Positions 11,801-23,207 of a stretch of 64,000 nt of DNA are shown piece after piece (the stretch's first letter is position 1; the number at the start of each line of letters is the position of its first letter). Position numbers and translations under genes: made by a program. This stretch comes from Puccinellia tenuiflora (Eukaryota > Streptophyta > Magnoliopsida > Poales > Poaceae). The notes beneath the pieces were generated by a model, which was not told where the DNA came from, did no database searches, and saw nothing but the letters and a program-made list of their open reading frames with translations. Location of the stretch: assembly GCA_012064385.1 (NCBI GenBank), contig QRDG01002535.1:120522-184521 (forward strand). The letters are read 5' to 3'.

Positions 11801-13579
11801 TCCATCATGTATAAGAGTGTAATGATTAGTTCTACCATTATGCACAGATTCTTTATCATATTGCCATGGTCTACCAAGTAACAATGAACAAGCTTGCATG
11901 GGCACAACATCACAATCAACAAAATCAGAATATGTCCCAATATTAAAATGCACACGTGTAGTTCGTGTTACCTTTAGTCTACCTGTGCTGTCGAACCATT
12001 GAATATGGTATGGGTGGGGGTGCTGCCGTGTAGGGAGAGAAAGCTTCTCCACCATCTCAATGCTTGCTAAATTATTACAGCTTCCACCATCAATGATGAT
12101 TCGAATAGCACGGTCCTTCACAACACCGCGTGTGTGAAACAAGTTGTGGCGCTGATTCTGTTCTTGACTAAGCTGCACACTCAAAGCGCGATGTGCAACC
12201 AAGCTCCTATAATTATCAGCATCCTCAGCGCCCATGACCTCTATGTCCTGCTCAGAATCTTCATTATCTTCTTGTTGTGCAGAAATAAGCGCGAGAGTCT
12301 CTTCATCATAATCACTTGCAGAATCATACTCTCCATCTTCACGCACGATCATCACACGTTGTGTCTTGCACTCTCTCTCGATGTGACCATATCCCCAACA
12401 ACGGCGGCATTGCACATCCCTTGTTCTTCCCGTGGACACCGAACTCCGAGCTGGCCCATGAGATGTTGATGGAGGACTCGGTGCCGGTGTGCGTGAAGGT
12501 GGCATGCTAGACTTGTTGGTCGAAGGAGGAGGTGCAGAACCACGGGAGCTGGCCTCCGGTTGGCGTGGCGTCCATGAAGACGTACGACCTGTAGAAAAAT
12601 TAGGCCTTGTCCGCGGTTGACGATCCTGCACTTCACGTTCAGCTTTGCAAGCAAGATGAAATAAACGGGTGATAGTATTGTACTCCTTATATTCAAGAAT
12701 TGTTTGAATCTCCCTATTCAACCCACCCAAAAATCGTGCAAACATAGCTTCATTATCCTCAATAATACCACAACGAATCAAACCTGTTTGCAATTCTTGA
12801 TAATACTCTTCTACAGATTTTTTACCTTGTTGTAAACGGGTGAGTTTTTGTAACATTTCACGCTGATAATAAGGAGGTACAAAACGAGTACGCATAGCAT
12901 CTTTTAAAGCAGCCCAAGTAGTAGGAATATTATCATGATAAAGACGACAATGTTCAGACCACCAAACAGAAGCAAAGCCAGTAAATTCACAAGTGGCAGC
13001 ACAAACACGTCTATCCTCGGGATACTGTAAACATGCAAAACGTTGTTCTACTTCTAGTTCCCATGTAAGATAAGCATCAGGATTATAGCGACCCTCAAAA
13101 GGTGGAATAACTAATTTCAGTTTAGCAACATGGTCGTCTTCACGTACCTGCGCTTGCTGCCGGTGTGCAAGGTTGCGTGGATGTACATGTGGACGACCCG
13201 GTGGATATTCGGCGTCCGCTGCGTATCCGTCACCATGCTCGACGGGATTGACGACATGGCCAGCAGCAGATGCTGCCGAAGCTTGAGGGTCCTGGAGAGG
13301 TACACGACCTGCCCGTGGGACTACGGCGCCTTGCACCACGGGAGGCGGTATGCGGGGTGGCTGCCACTGTCCCAACAAGCGATCAAACTTGCCGGACAAT
13401 TCAGCCAAGGTGGTGTTGACGTCGTCGAACTTCGCATTGAAAGCAACCTCCAAGCCATCGATCTTGTCCATAGCACCACGGATCCGGTCCTCGGTGTCCA
13501 AAGCATGGTCCGTAACCATCTTCTCAAAGTGCTCCTGCAGCTCCTTGTTGGTCATTTCGATCTTCTCGTCCCCTGACAT
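8536..13579 (-). pseudogene. gag-pol: E-minus gag-pol polyprotein, three lesions
   Basis: Domains in order from the ATG at 13579: Gag core (LTWELEVEQRF, VWWSEHC, TRFVPPYY), zinc knuckle CRRCWGYGHIEREC near residue 390, protease IIIDGGSCNNLAS near 495, RT with YFDDILIYS near 888, RNase H (ECDASGIGLGGVL), integrase HHCC (EAHGGGLMGHF to CTTCQKAKSR), DDE core (DISMDFVLGL, VSDRDTKF, DGQTEVVNR), then a GPF-type module and a ~100-residue tail carrying GPMTRARARQLNQQV. Lesions relative to the E-plus copy are a TAG stop at 10757-10759, two extra A in the run 10718-10722, and one A fewer in the run 10105-10108. The polyprotein would provide particle, protease, reverse transcription and integration functions. 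The tail lies within the 3' LTR. Given the near-identical LTRs, the lesions are recent or are sequencing errors. Confidence 0.92.
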
Positions 13580-14801
13580 GATTAGTAGAAAACAAGAAAC
13601 AAATACAAGTATATGTTCCTATCGACTACTAGGGTGTGGTAGAAAACACGCAATCCGTAAAGCAAAATATAAAGCTCTTACAAGTTCCTTACCAAACAGG
13701 AGAGCGTCACGGCAACCACAAAGATCAGCACTCTGAAGATTGGACAAAGCGATCACCAGGCGAGGTACAAAGTACGTAGGAGAAATCTGTGGAGCTTTAG
13801 GACGGCTTTATATATGGTATAGCAATAATCCAAACAGGAATGCAAGTTGAAACAACGCTCAACGACGGTACCGTGCTGGTCCTAGGCTAGACCGTACTAG
13901 AGACGCGAGCCGAGGGCACCAACGAAGTCACGGCGCGGCACAATGAGGCCACACAAAAACAGCTCTCAGCAGCAAGATATAAGTGAAGATCACAGAAAAG
14001 TAACAGGTATGCACTGAAAGTGAGATGGTATGCTCTGTGAAGCGTAGCGACGCGCTGAAAACGCGAAAAAGTCGCAAAAATATCACTATGATGACAACTG
14101 TCTCAAAAGAATCCCCGTACTGAAAAACGAGGGTAGGCTCAAAATTTTTTTTTCGAAATTGCTCTGCAAAGCGTGCCAGACTTGTCAAAAATCACGCAGT
14201 GCTCTGAAAAGCGTGCGAAATTTGTTTTTTTGATTTTTTTTTTTTTTTTTTTTATGGATGAGTGGGGCGACGCGAGCAAGGAGTAACCGAGTTGAGCTCT
14301 ACCTCGTTACGTAGAATTGGCGGATAAGGAAACAAGGGGAAAAGTACTCTCCCAAACCCTAACCCTAATTGATCTGGTGGCGCAACAAGGGGTGTGGCCG
14401 CAAGAAGGAGGGTATGGGGGCGAGGGTATGATGGAGTAGGGGTGGTCGGTGTTGGCGGCGGAAGGTTGTGGTGGATGGTGGTGGCGGACAGGTGGTGGCG
14501 GAAGTTGAACTGCGACGTGCAAAAGGTGCGGCGGCGGTGACTAGATGTGACACGAACTCGAAACTCTAAAGGAAGTAGACGCTACGACCAGCACTTTGAC
14601 ACGACGATGCAGACGAAGATTCAACAATGCAATACACTGAAAAGATTATGCAACAGGCCCGGACTGGTTTTAGGACGGGATGATCTAACCCTAATATTTT
14701 TTTTTTGGCTTTTTCGTGGACTGTAGGTATGAAGAAAACAGATGCAATCTACACTAGTAAAACTGTAAATCTCACCGATCAACCTGAAATCTGATACCAC
14801 T
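13580..14801 (-). other. E-minus leader and PBS
   Basis: The untranslated leader separates the 5' LTR from gag. The PBS at 14790-14799 reads TGGTATCAGA on the minus strand, two bases inside the LTR end. This matches tRNA-Met over about ten bases only. The leader contains a long T-run on the plus strand (about 14221-14253) and repeated GCTCTGNAAAGCGTGC-like words (about 14030-14215). In E-plus the matching leader begins only at the base equivalent to 13925. Confidence 0.8.
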
Positions 14802-15723
14802 TGATATGGCTAAGGTAGTCCGATCTTTCGATGAGATGAGATACGTCGATTCTGGTGGAGTTCGACCTTGGCGATCCGACTTCCACGTACAAGTACGCAG
14901 CGCCTATGCAATCGCTAAACCAATCTCCGTGAGTTACCAACCTTGCAGCAGCACGATCGGCCTGACCAAAAAGGTCTAGTTCTACCTGCGATCGAGAAAC
15001 AAGTAAGAACCGAAATTGCAATCACGAAATTGCGGATGAAAGATGAGCTTTATTTAAAAGGTGGGATTCCGAGAAGCGGTCTTGATCTGGTCGTTGGACA
15101 CAAACCGAGTACACGAAGTTGCAGCAGTTGGCTAACTTTTAACTAAACAAAATCCGAGTCTAAAGGACGACCTAACGGGGGTATATAAGGAGGAGAGGTG
15201 TGGGATTTCGTCCAGCCATGGGGTGGCGGCCGAATCCTACCCTAGGAAGGCTTTCCTCCTTAGATACGGACTCTAAAACTGCCTATTAAAAGGTATCTCG
15301 AAAATACATGGGCCTGGCCCAAAAACGAGGTGGCGCAGCACCTAAGAAAAGCCTTGGACGAAATTCATTAATTGATATCTTCTAAAATTCGTCCAAGCCT
15401 TCAAGCATCTTTATGGTGGCTTCAAATCACGGTAGTCTCCATTGGTAGCATCATCATCTCCGTTGGTTGTACTCCTGCTGCCATCTCCTCCAACGTACAT
15501 GCTCCATAGCTTGTCCCTCTCATCCATGCTTGGTCCATCATTCCTAAGAGAGACAAACACATTTGATTTAGGCAGCATCATATTCTCATGAATATTAGGA
15601 CTAGCTTGTAAGAACGAAAGTACCTGTTGATTAAGTTGACGTGCACGAGCTCTTGTCATAGGTCCTTGTAATGTAGGTGGTGTAGTAGTGGCGGTTGCAT
15701 CTATAGCAGGGATGTCCTCATCA
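14802..15723 (-). repeat. E-minus 5' LTR (922 bp)
   Basis: It matches 7928-8848 along its length, with one extra G in a run near 15177-15181. It therefore also contains the open frame for the integrase tail (15411-15659) with no pol in front of it, a by-product of LTR duplication. The outer flank from 15724 is the interior of the G LTR. Confidence 0.93.
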
Positions 15724-18043
15724 CTTCCCCTCCTCTATCTTTTCCCCCTCGAACCCTAGCAGGCCCGCCGCCAGGCTGCTCAAATCGGAGCACGCAACGC
15801 CGCCGTCCGCCGCCGGTATTTCTTCAACTCCGGCCAATTCCGGCGACTGCCCGCCCCCTCTCTTCACCCCACCTCCTTTATCCTTCACCGCGCACTGCTT
15901 TGACACCATTTTGTGGTTTATTTCTCGCCAGATCGACGAGTCCGTCCACCGCCGACTCGGACCGCTGCCGCCCGCTACTCCGGTGAGCAATAGCTAGAGG
16001 AGGAGAAGCAACTGAAGCTCACTGCCGTGCCACCGAGTACGCCTCACCGATGCCGTCACCGAGGTAGGACGATATCGTCCCGGGAAGCTTGCTCGCGCCA
16101 GGAATGCCCATGCCGCCCGCGTCGTCGCCGTCCACAGCCCGTCTCCGGTGACCTAGCACCACCGGGGGAGGATGCCTCTGTTGTGATCCGTTGGATCTCG
16201 ATCCAACGGCTCCGTTTTATTTTTTTCTTACCAAAACGGTATCGGCCAGTAGAAACACGCCGCGTGGCAGCTGAGTCAGCGCCCCGTCAGCAGCCCAGTC
16301 AGCCCGGCTGACTTGTATTTCCAGAGAGTTATTAAAAATTCCAGAAACTTGTGCCAACTTCAAAAATTCATATCTTGAGTTCTGTGTATCCAAAAATTAC
16401 AAATTTTATATCGAAATGCTTGGAAAAATGTTTTCTATCCAGTGGACTGTTCAAATTCCACCTTTGCATCATGAATTTAAATGATTTTTATAGAATCATA
16501 AAATAAGGTATATTAGCCTATGTCTTATTTTCTAAATTATTAAACAGTGTTAAGATTATGATCATGGCATCATGAATATGGTAGACAATAGAAACCTTAA
16601 TATAATCATATTTGTTGAAATTGTGGAGTGTTAGCTTGCATTTCATGCATTCATATTTTTTGTATTGCATTATATTGCTTGTTGTATTGATTTGGTGCTT
16701 ATTGTTTGAATAGATTGTGAGGAGTGCAGGACGTTTGTGAGTGCTGCGACAACCCGAACAATGATCAAGGCAAGTGTATAATCAAATTCATGAAGTCCTT
16801 TATTTTATTATGTATGCATTATAGACTTTCTAGTAGTATGCATGATAGGTTTGCTATAGTTATTATTATGCTATACAAACTTGTTAGATCATATCCTGTT
16901 GACTAGGTACCTACATTAATTTAGTAGAAATGCTTGCTACAATTGTGAAATGTTTTGATGTAGTAAATTAAGTGAAAATTCTACTAAATTAATGAACACC
17001 TGGGTGGAATTGGATGGCTTCTGATGTTTAAAGTTGAGTGGCTGCTCAGGCCCATTTTCATGGTGTGAACCTGAGTATGTGCACTTGTGGATGGCCCACC
17101 ATGGTTTTCAGATTCGAGGTCACTCTCCGTGCTAGTTTACTTCCAGTGCAGCCACTAATCATATGGCTCTGTCTTGATTTAGTTAGTTGAGTGGGCCTGA
17201 CCGGACGAACAAGCAGATGTAGGGGATGTAGGTGGGTATTGTTCGGACATGTGTATGGGAAAGCTCTTCTGAAAGATCTCGTCTCGACTCTCTCCCTTCT
17301 TTTTCACTAAATGAGTGATTAGGAAGTTGGGTTAGTTGAGTTTAGTGGGGGAATAGTGTCACAAACTCTCGAGAGTAATAAAACTAAGATCTTCGGCGTG
17401 TCCCCGGTTATGACAACTTTGAGTATCTGAACAAGGTAGTTGTCGGAGAATCTCTTCATTCCAATTCAGAATAAAATTTGATGGTGAACATGGGTATATG
17501 AGACCTTGATGCTTCCATGGGTGTGTCTTATGTAGAAAATTTGAGAATAAAATGCTTTATGAAAAGTAGGACAAATTGGCTTTACGCAATAAGCTTTGAA
17601 CTCCACTTGGCCATATAAGCAATGTAGTATTAGTCTTGCCATGTGATAATCCACTATAGTATCACTTGCCGGCCTGTCACAAGGTAGTGACCCAATTCCC
17701 TGGGCTACAACGTTAATGTTGAGGTTATTACAACGATGAGTAATACAACTCTTTCGAGCTGCAACAACATGACGCCAGTGGCTAAATAAAGATGATGGAG
17801 CTCTGTGCTATATATGCTGCGTGTGAACTCTAAAATAAAATGTTGAACCCTTTACTCTTTTAAAGCTAGCCTCGACTATGCGAAGTTGTAATGGATTATT
17901 TTACTTCTGGATCAATTCGTACCGCGTTGTAATAATTATTGACATTGATGCATGGTATTACATCTTTTGTGAATTGCTATCCATACTCGATCAGGAATAG
18001 CATATCTCACTATGTGGTCTTGCTTTCTAAGCGAGGGCCTACA
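15724..18043 (+). repeat. Element G 5' LTR, start missing (at least 2.3 kb)
   Basis: The end is defined by CCTACA at 18038-18043, followed by AGA and a PBS, exactly as in element V. GC-rich sequence at 15724-16320 parallels the GC-rich part of the V LTR, including a CCGTTGGATC...GATCCAACGG palindrome. Near 17370-17410 is a stretch similar to the complement of about 53275-53345 in V. So G and V are related long-LTR families. The LTR start is missing: E-minus abuts at 15723. No coding region is seen. Confidence 0.75.
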
Positions 18044-18046
18044 AGA

Positions 18047-18059
18047 TGGTATCAGAGCG
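18047..18059 (+). other. G primer-binding site (tRNA-Met type)
   Basis: TGGTATCAGAGCG stands three bases (AGA) after the LTR end. The spacing and spacer are identical to V (59531-59545 on the minus strand). It sets G's orientation as plus. Confidence 0.85.
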
Positions 18060-19457
18060 TAAGTTGCCTGTAGGCTCGAAAACCATAGGATTGGATAGAA
18101 AAATTTAGGATCACCCTTTGTTGTTAATTTCGAAATGCTTTTATTAATTGAAATTACATATTATTCTTTTACAGTATCTTAATCTATTTTGTCTTGTAAA
18201 TTCTTACCCTGTTCATTTGACTCTCATATCTCTCTTCTCTTCAAATTTTTTAGATGGGAGAGAGTACACCGAGACGGCCTATGTTGGAGTGGTTTCTGAG
18301 TTTGCTTTTGGGAGACAGCTGTTTGAGTTCGCAGGGGTGCTTTGCACCTTCCCTTGCGTATTCAAGGGAATGATGGTGAACACCGACATGCCGGCGTGGA
18401 ACGTTGGGAAGTGCGCCCATCATGCGTGGTGACCCTACGACTCCAAACTTCGAGCCGGTGGACTACTCCAGATCTACCCAACATGGCAGGAAGGAGTCAA
18501 CACGGTGATGTTGGAATATCATGTCCGGTTTGTGCTATACGCACTATGAGGACATAGCGGAGGGTTCCTTTTTCCGCATCTGCGGGGAGGAGGGATGAGA
18601 TTGGAGCGCCAGTGGTAACCATGGGAAGTAGGCTGAATGTGCCCACCACTGAGAAGCACATGGAGGTAACGGAGTGCTATGCGTTTGACATGGAGAAGAG
18701 GGTGAAGATAGAGATGACGCTGCGTGATCAAGACAAGGCCGTCAACAACACGCAGAACCAGGAGCTGCAGGCTTCGCACACTCTTGTTGGACACATGGGA
18801 GAGCACATCAACGAACTGCAGCAACAGAACTTGGAGAAGGACGAGCTGATAGCTGCACTTCAAGCTCAGCTCAACCCGCCACCACCGCCCCCACCTGCTG
18901 ATGATGATGATGATAGTGATGATGATGAAGGTGGTGATGATGATGCTGGGGATGGGTCTGCAGAACCACAGGTGCCAAGTGAGGATGAAGAGGAGGAAGA
19001 TCCTGAGGAGGAGATCCACTTCGTCTCAAGCGATGAAGAAGACACACCAGCGATGAACACTCATGGGAAGAAGCGCAAGTGCATGAACTCGCATGCCTAC
19101 TCAAGCTTTTCAGAAGTGACTAGTGTGACCTCCATCTATAGTTATTCCTCATTATGCGACGTTATGCGAGTATCGTTTTGTAAGACTTTAATAAGTACCA
19201 TTTGGAGTTTTATCTCACCATCGTCGTTGTGTTATTGTATTGACTTATCACTTGTGATATGGCAGTACCAATGCACTTTTTATCGCTATTATATCTTTAT
19301 CGTATTGGTATAAAAGTCTGTTTTCGGATTTGATAAAATCTGGGATTTTTGTGCTATTGTTTGATTCTTGTGTGGCTGTTTGATGCCAATTGTTTGTAAG
19401 GGTATATATATTTGTTTAGTATCTATCTATCTATGCTCAAATATTCTCTGAACAGAG
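18060..19457 (+). pseudogene. G leader with decayed upstream ORF (acidic, coiled-coil)
   Basis: Between PBS and gag lies a decayed reading frame. Its best part, 18612-19313 (233 codons), has a Gln/Glu/Leu-rich, probably coiled-coil segment (about residues 35-85) and a run of seven Pro. An Asp/Glu-rich stretch with more than 30 acidic residues and a basic GKKRKC motif follow. Upstream, 18254-18600 gives similar-looking protein fragments in shifting frames (GREYTETAYVG, GRQLFEFAGVLCTFPC). Some Pooideae Gypsy elements carry an additional ORF upstream of gag; I suggest this is one, decayed at its start. I cannot assign a function. The last part of 18612-19313 reads into AT-rich sequence and is probably not protein. 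Confidence 0.5.
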
Positions 19458-20091
19458 ATGCCTCCCTGCCGTGATCCCAAAAACAACAACAACACGGATG
19501 CTATGCTACAGCAAATGATTGCAACGCAGACTCAACTAATGACAATGATGGCTCAGTTCATGGCTAATCAAAATGCGCCACCACCACCACCACCACCACC
19601 ACCACCTCCACCGCCGCCACCACCACCACAAGTTGATAGACTCGCAAGGGTTCTGAGGCTCATGCCAAACAAATTCTCAACTTCAACTGAACCTATTGTA
19701 GCCGATGACTGGCTACGCTCCATGCACAAGGACCTCGTCACCTGTGAGTGCACTGATGTGGAGATGGTGCAATTCACGGCCTATTTACTGGAGGGACCAG
19801 CGGCTTAGTGGTGGGAAAATTACCAGATCACCCACCCTCTGGAGGGACTCACTTGGAACACATTCAAGGAGGGGTTCCGCAACGCTCACATTTCTTCGGG
19901 AACCATGAATATGAAGAGAGATGAGTTCCATAGTTTGAGACAGGGAAACCGTACACTGAAAGAATACATGGATGATTTCTGCGCCTTGTCCCGTTATGCC
20001 CCGGATGATGTTGATACTGATGCTAAGAGGAGGGACCGATTCCTCAGGGGACTCAGTGGGGAACTGAAAGTGCCGTTGTCAATTGCATATG
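19458..20091 (+). pseudogene. Element G gag, interrupted by TAG and cut at 20092
   Basis: The ATG at 19458 begins a Gag with a Gln/Met-rich start and 17 consecutive Pro (a CCA/CCG/CCT tract at about 19577-19628). The core has KFSTSTEPIVADDWLRSM, YLLEGPAA, WWENYQITHPLEG, FRNAHISSG and RYAPDDVDTDAKRRDRFLRGL. A TAG at 19806-19808 replaces the residue before the WW pair. The same core in V (57402-58886) is intact, with matching motifs. The frame ends abruptly at the undetermined base 20092, in the middle of the conserved LSIAY motif. Beyond it the sequence is a different element's RNase H. Confidence 0.85.
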
Positions 20092-20092
20092 C
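20092..20092. other. Undetermined base (N) at a chimeric junction
   Basis: This is the only N in the window. Left of it is the G gag; right of it is the F RNase H. The two are not adjacent in any complete element here. It looks like a scaffold join or a placeholder for a gap of unknown length. Confidence 0.85.
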
Positions 20093-21950
20093 NAATTTCT
20101 GCACCTTTGCTTATTGCTTCCTGATTTCAATAAGCAATTTGATATTGAATGTGATGCTAGTGGTATTGGAATAGGAGGTGTGTTGATGCAAGAGGGAAAA
20201 CCAATTGCATATTTTTCGGAGAAATTAATGGTGCCCAATTGAACTATCCTGTTTATGATAAAGAATTGTATGCACTTGTTCGTGTTCTTGAGGTTTGGCA
20301 ACATTATTTGTGGCCAAAAGAATTTATCATACATTTGATCATGAAGCTTTGAAGTATTGAAGTGCCAATCTAACTTGAATAAACGTCATGCTAAATGGGT
20401 TGAGTTCATTGAATCCTTCCCATACATTATTAAGTATAAGAAAGGTAAAGAAAACGTGGTTGCTGATGCACTCTCTAGGAAAAGCATGCTTTTGACCACA
20501 TTTGGATGTTCAAGTTCCTGGTTTAGAGAGTTGCGTGATTTATATGCTAATGATACTGATTTTTCCATGCCTTTTGCTAAGTGTTCTGTGTGAAAGCTTG
20601 GGAAAAATACCATATGCATGATGGATACTTGTTTAGAGCTAACAAATTATGTGTGCCAGAATGTCCGTGCGTTTACTGTTGTTGCAGGAATCTCATGGTG
20701 GCGGTTTGATGGGACACTTTGGACGTGAGAAGACGTTACTGATGTTGGCTGATCACTTTTATTGGCCAAGGATGAGGCGGGATGTGGACTGGTTTGTTAA
20801 GCGTTGCCATCACTTGCAACAAGGCAAAGTCCAAGCTGAAGCCTCATGGTTTGTATACTCCTCTTCCTGCACCTACAACTCCATGGGAGGACATAAGCAT
20901 GGATTTTGTGTTAGGATTGCCTAGAACTAGGAGAGGACATGATTCTATTTTTGTGGTAGTGGATCGTTTTTCTAAGATGTCACACTTTATTGCCTGCCAC
21001 AAAAGCGACGATGCGTCGCATATTGCTAATCTGTTTTTCAGGGACATCGTGCGCTTACATGGAGTACCCAAGACGATTGTTTCTGATCGAGATGTCAAGT
21101 TCATGAGTTACTTTTGGAAGACACTTTGGGGCAAGCTGGGAACAAAGCTGCTGTTCAGGGCGGGGCGGTACACTCCACCAAACTGATGGACAAACGGAGG
21201 TGGTGAATCGCACACTATCAACGTTGCTGCGAGCCATGATCAAGAAGAACTTGCGTGAGTGGGAAGATTGTTTGCCGCATGTGGAGTTTGCATATAACAG
21301 GGCGGTCCATTCTACCACACAACTGTGTCCGTTTGAGGTGGTGTATGGTTTCAAACCCATTACTCCGCTTGATTTGCTGCCACTTCCATTACATGAGAGA
21401 GTCAACATGGAGGCATCGAAGCGTGCAGATTTTGTGAGGAAGATACATGAGAAGACTAAAGAGGCAATTGAGAAGAAAGGCAAGTACAATGCAGCTCGTG
21501 TCAACAAGAGAAAGGAGGTGATCTTTCAACCCGGCGACATGGTTTGGGTGCACTTCGTAAAGACGATTTCCTGGTTCAGCGCAAGTCCAAGTTGATGCCG
21601 CGGGGTGATGGTCCATTCAAGGTTCTTGCCAAGATAAATGATAATGCATACAAGATAGATCTTCCTACAACTGAGTTTGGTGTCAGTAATACTTTCAATG
21701 TTGCTGATTTGACGCCATATGCTGGAGAAGACCTTGACGCGTCGAGGTCGACGCCTTTTCAAGGGGGGGAGGATGATGAGGACATCCCTAGTCCTTTACC
21801 ATTTTCTTCTATCGACGATGTTACTGCTCAAGACAAGCCCAATGAAGTGAGGATTGGGACCAATGACAAGAGCTCGTGCCAAGCTACTTGGACAACAGGT
21901 GAACTCACTCTTAATTGAATATAATGTTTGTGATGTTGAGAGCTTTATAC
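20093..21950 (+). pseudogene. Element F RNase H and integrase, many frameshifts
   Basis: The fragment begins inside RNase H (ECDASGIGIGGVLMQEGKP in the shifted frame) and continues through YDKELYALVRVLEVW and KWVEFIESFPYIIKYKKG. Integrase follows: HHCC region, DISMDFVLGLPRTRRGHD, VVVDRFSKMSHF, VSDRDVKFMSYFW and TEVVNRTLS. Frame changes fall near 20230, 20340, 20595, 20665, 20805, 21165 and 21570. The HPQTDG motif region is damaged near 21160-21190. The PPT with 7 G (21762-21768) keeps the tail in frame (GGEDDEDIPS), but an extra base near 21855 then shifts the GPMTRARA-type motif out of frame. It is close to D and F'. Gag to RT are absent because of the join at 20092. Confidence 0.85.
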
Positions 21951-22097
21951 TGCCTAAGTCTCTGCATCTGTGTGTATCAGGGTTGTTGATAACATAAGCA
22001 TTGGAGGAGGACCCGAGAGCAAGAATCGGAGCACAAAGACACCTATGGCGCGAGGGAGGAGCGGGAGAAGGCGCAAGGAAGAAGACGAAGAAGAAAA

Positions 22098-22385
22098 CAG
22101 TCAGGCCGGCCTGAGGCCGGCCTCAGCCCGGCCAGGCCGGGCTACCACCCGAAGCACCCGGCCTCCGAGACGCAGGAAGGCCGGCCAAGCCCGGCCTAGG
22201 CCGGGCATGTGCCCGAAGCGGCCGGCCTCAGCCCGGCCTCAGCCCGGCCTAGGCCGGCCATGCACCCGAAGCGGCCGGCCTCAGCCCGGCCTCAGCCCGG
22301 CCAGGCCGGCTTGCTTGTGTCATGCGAATCCCAGCCCGGCCTTGGCCCGGCCTAAGCCCGGCCTGGACCCGGCCTGCGCGCCAGA
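22098..22385. repeat. CCGGCC minisatellite inside F LTR
   Basis: Degenerate tandem units use GGCCGGCCTCAGCCCGGCC with a recurring GCACCCGAAGCGGCCGGCC unit of about 60 bp. The wording is like the E1 LTR array, although the LTRs are otherwise unrelated. It lies upstream of the TATA box, in the expected U3 region. Confidence 0.8.
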
Positions 22386-22469
22386 TTCGGCCGAACCCAC
22401 TTTTGGGTCGGTTTGTACCCGTTGGAGTCCGAACCAAGTTAGGTTTTTGTGTTAGGTCGGTTGGCCCCC

Positions 22470-22477
22470 TATATAAA
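22470..22477 (+). promoter_or_regulatory. Putative TATA box of F LTR
   Basis: TATATAAA follows a C-run in the middle of the LTR, with AT-poor surroundings. The position fits the U3/R boundary. The transcription start is not determined. Confidence 0.45.
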
Positions 22478-23207
22478 GCTAGGGCCGGCTGCTAGAGAGG
22501 GGTTAGACCACGTTTTGATTAAACCCTAGATTGGATTGCTACAAGCATTCATCTTTTGCCGTGTTCCTCTTTGTTGCGATCAGGAATACAACCCCTCCAC
22601 TTTGTTTCGATCTGGAGGTTCTTGCTACCAAAGTTAGAGTGTGATCTGTTGTTCCATTGGGAATTAGTAGATCGTAGAAACCGCTTCGTGGCCGGCGGCT
22701 ACGTTGCATCGGTGTGAGGCGTCGCGAATATCCATTGGGTTGAAGAGCTGTTGCATTGGCAACAGGGGAGCAGCCGGAGAGTTCGTCGGAATCTCGCAAG
22801 TTATCTACCATCATCAACCATCTACCACCGCTCACAGAGAAGATCGGGCCACCCCTTATCATCGTTGGTGCCCTCGGCTCGCGTCTCTAGTACGGTCTAG
22901 CCTAGGACCAGCATGGTACCGTCGTTGAGCGTTGTTTCAACTTGCATTCCTGTTTTGATTATTGCTATACCATATATAAAGCCGTCCTAAAGCTCCACAG
23001 ATTTCTCCTACGTACTTTGTACCTCGCCTGGTGATCGCTTTGTCCAATCTTCAGAGTGCTGATCTTTGTGGTTGCCGTGACGCTCTCCTGTTTGGTAAGG
23101 AACTTGTAAGAGCTTTATATTTTGCTTTACGGATTGCGTGTTTTCTACCACACCCTAGTAGTCGATAGGAACATATACTTGTATTTGTTTCTTGTTTTCT
23201 ACTAATC

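Larger units (their letters stand above)
7928..15723 (-). mobile_element. Gypsy element E-minus, full length with both LTRs
   Basis: The order on the minus strand is 5' LTR 14802-15723, PBS 14790-14799, leader 13580-14789, gag-pol 13579-8536, PPT, and 3' LTR 7928-8848. The LTRs are 922 and 921 bp and appear identical except for one G in a run, so the copy is very young. The five-base flanks do not match (CTAGG at 7923-7927, CTTCC at 15724-15728), and the two flanks belong to different elements (F' and G). That points to recombination between copies or an assembly chimera. A near-identical copy lies inverted at 22862-28860. Confidence 0.92.
21774..22861 (+). repeat. Element F 3' LTR (1088 bp)
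   Basis: It starts TGATGAGGACATCCC right after the PPT and ends CACCCCTTATCA. Start and end match the D LTR. The next base (22862) is the interior of the E-plus leader, so F inserted there; TCGTT at 22862-22866 would be the target site copy. A CCGG-rich array lies at about 22098-22385 and a TATA box at 22470-22477. Confidence 0.88.

Noticed and set aside
11084..12469. Plus-strand ORFs opposite RT and Gag of E-minus (mirrored at 24320-25705 minus)
   Set aside because: They are antisense shadows of the E coding region and recur only because E is present twice.
15411..15659. Independent gene for the GPMTRARAR protein
   Set aside because: It is the integrase tail copied in the 5' LTR, with no pol upstream of it.
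18047..18059. tRNA gene at the TGGTATCAGAGC motifs
   Set aside because: These are 9-14 bp primer-binding sites; no cloverleaf sequence surrounds them.
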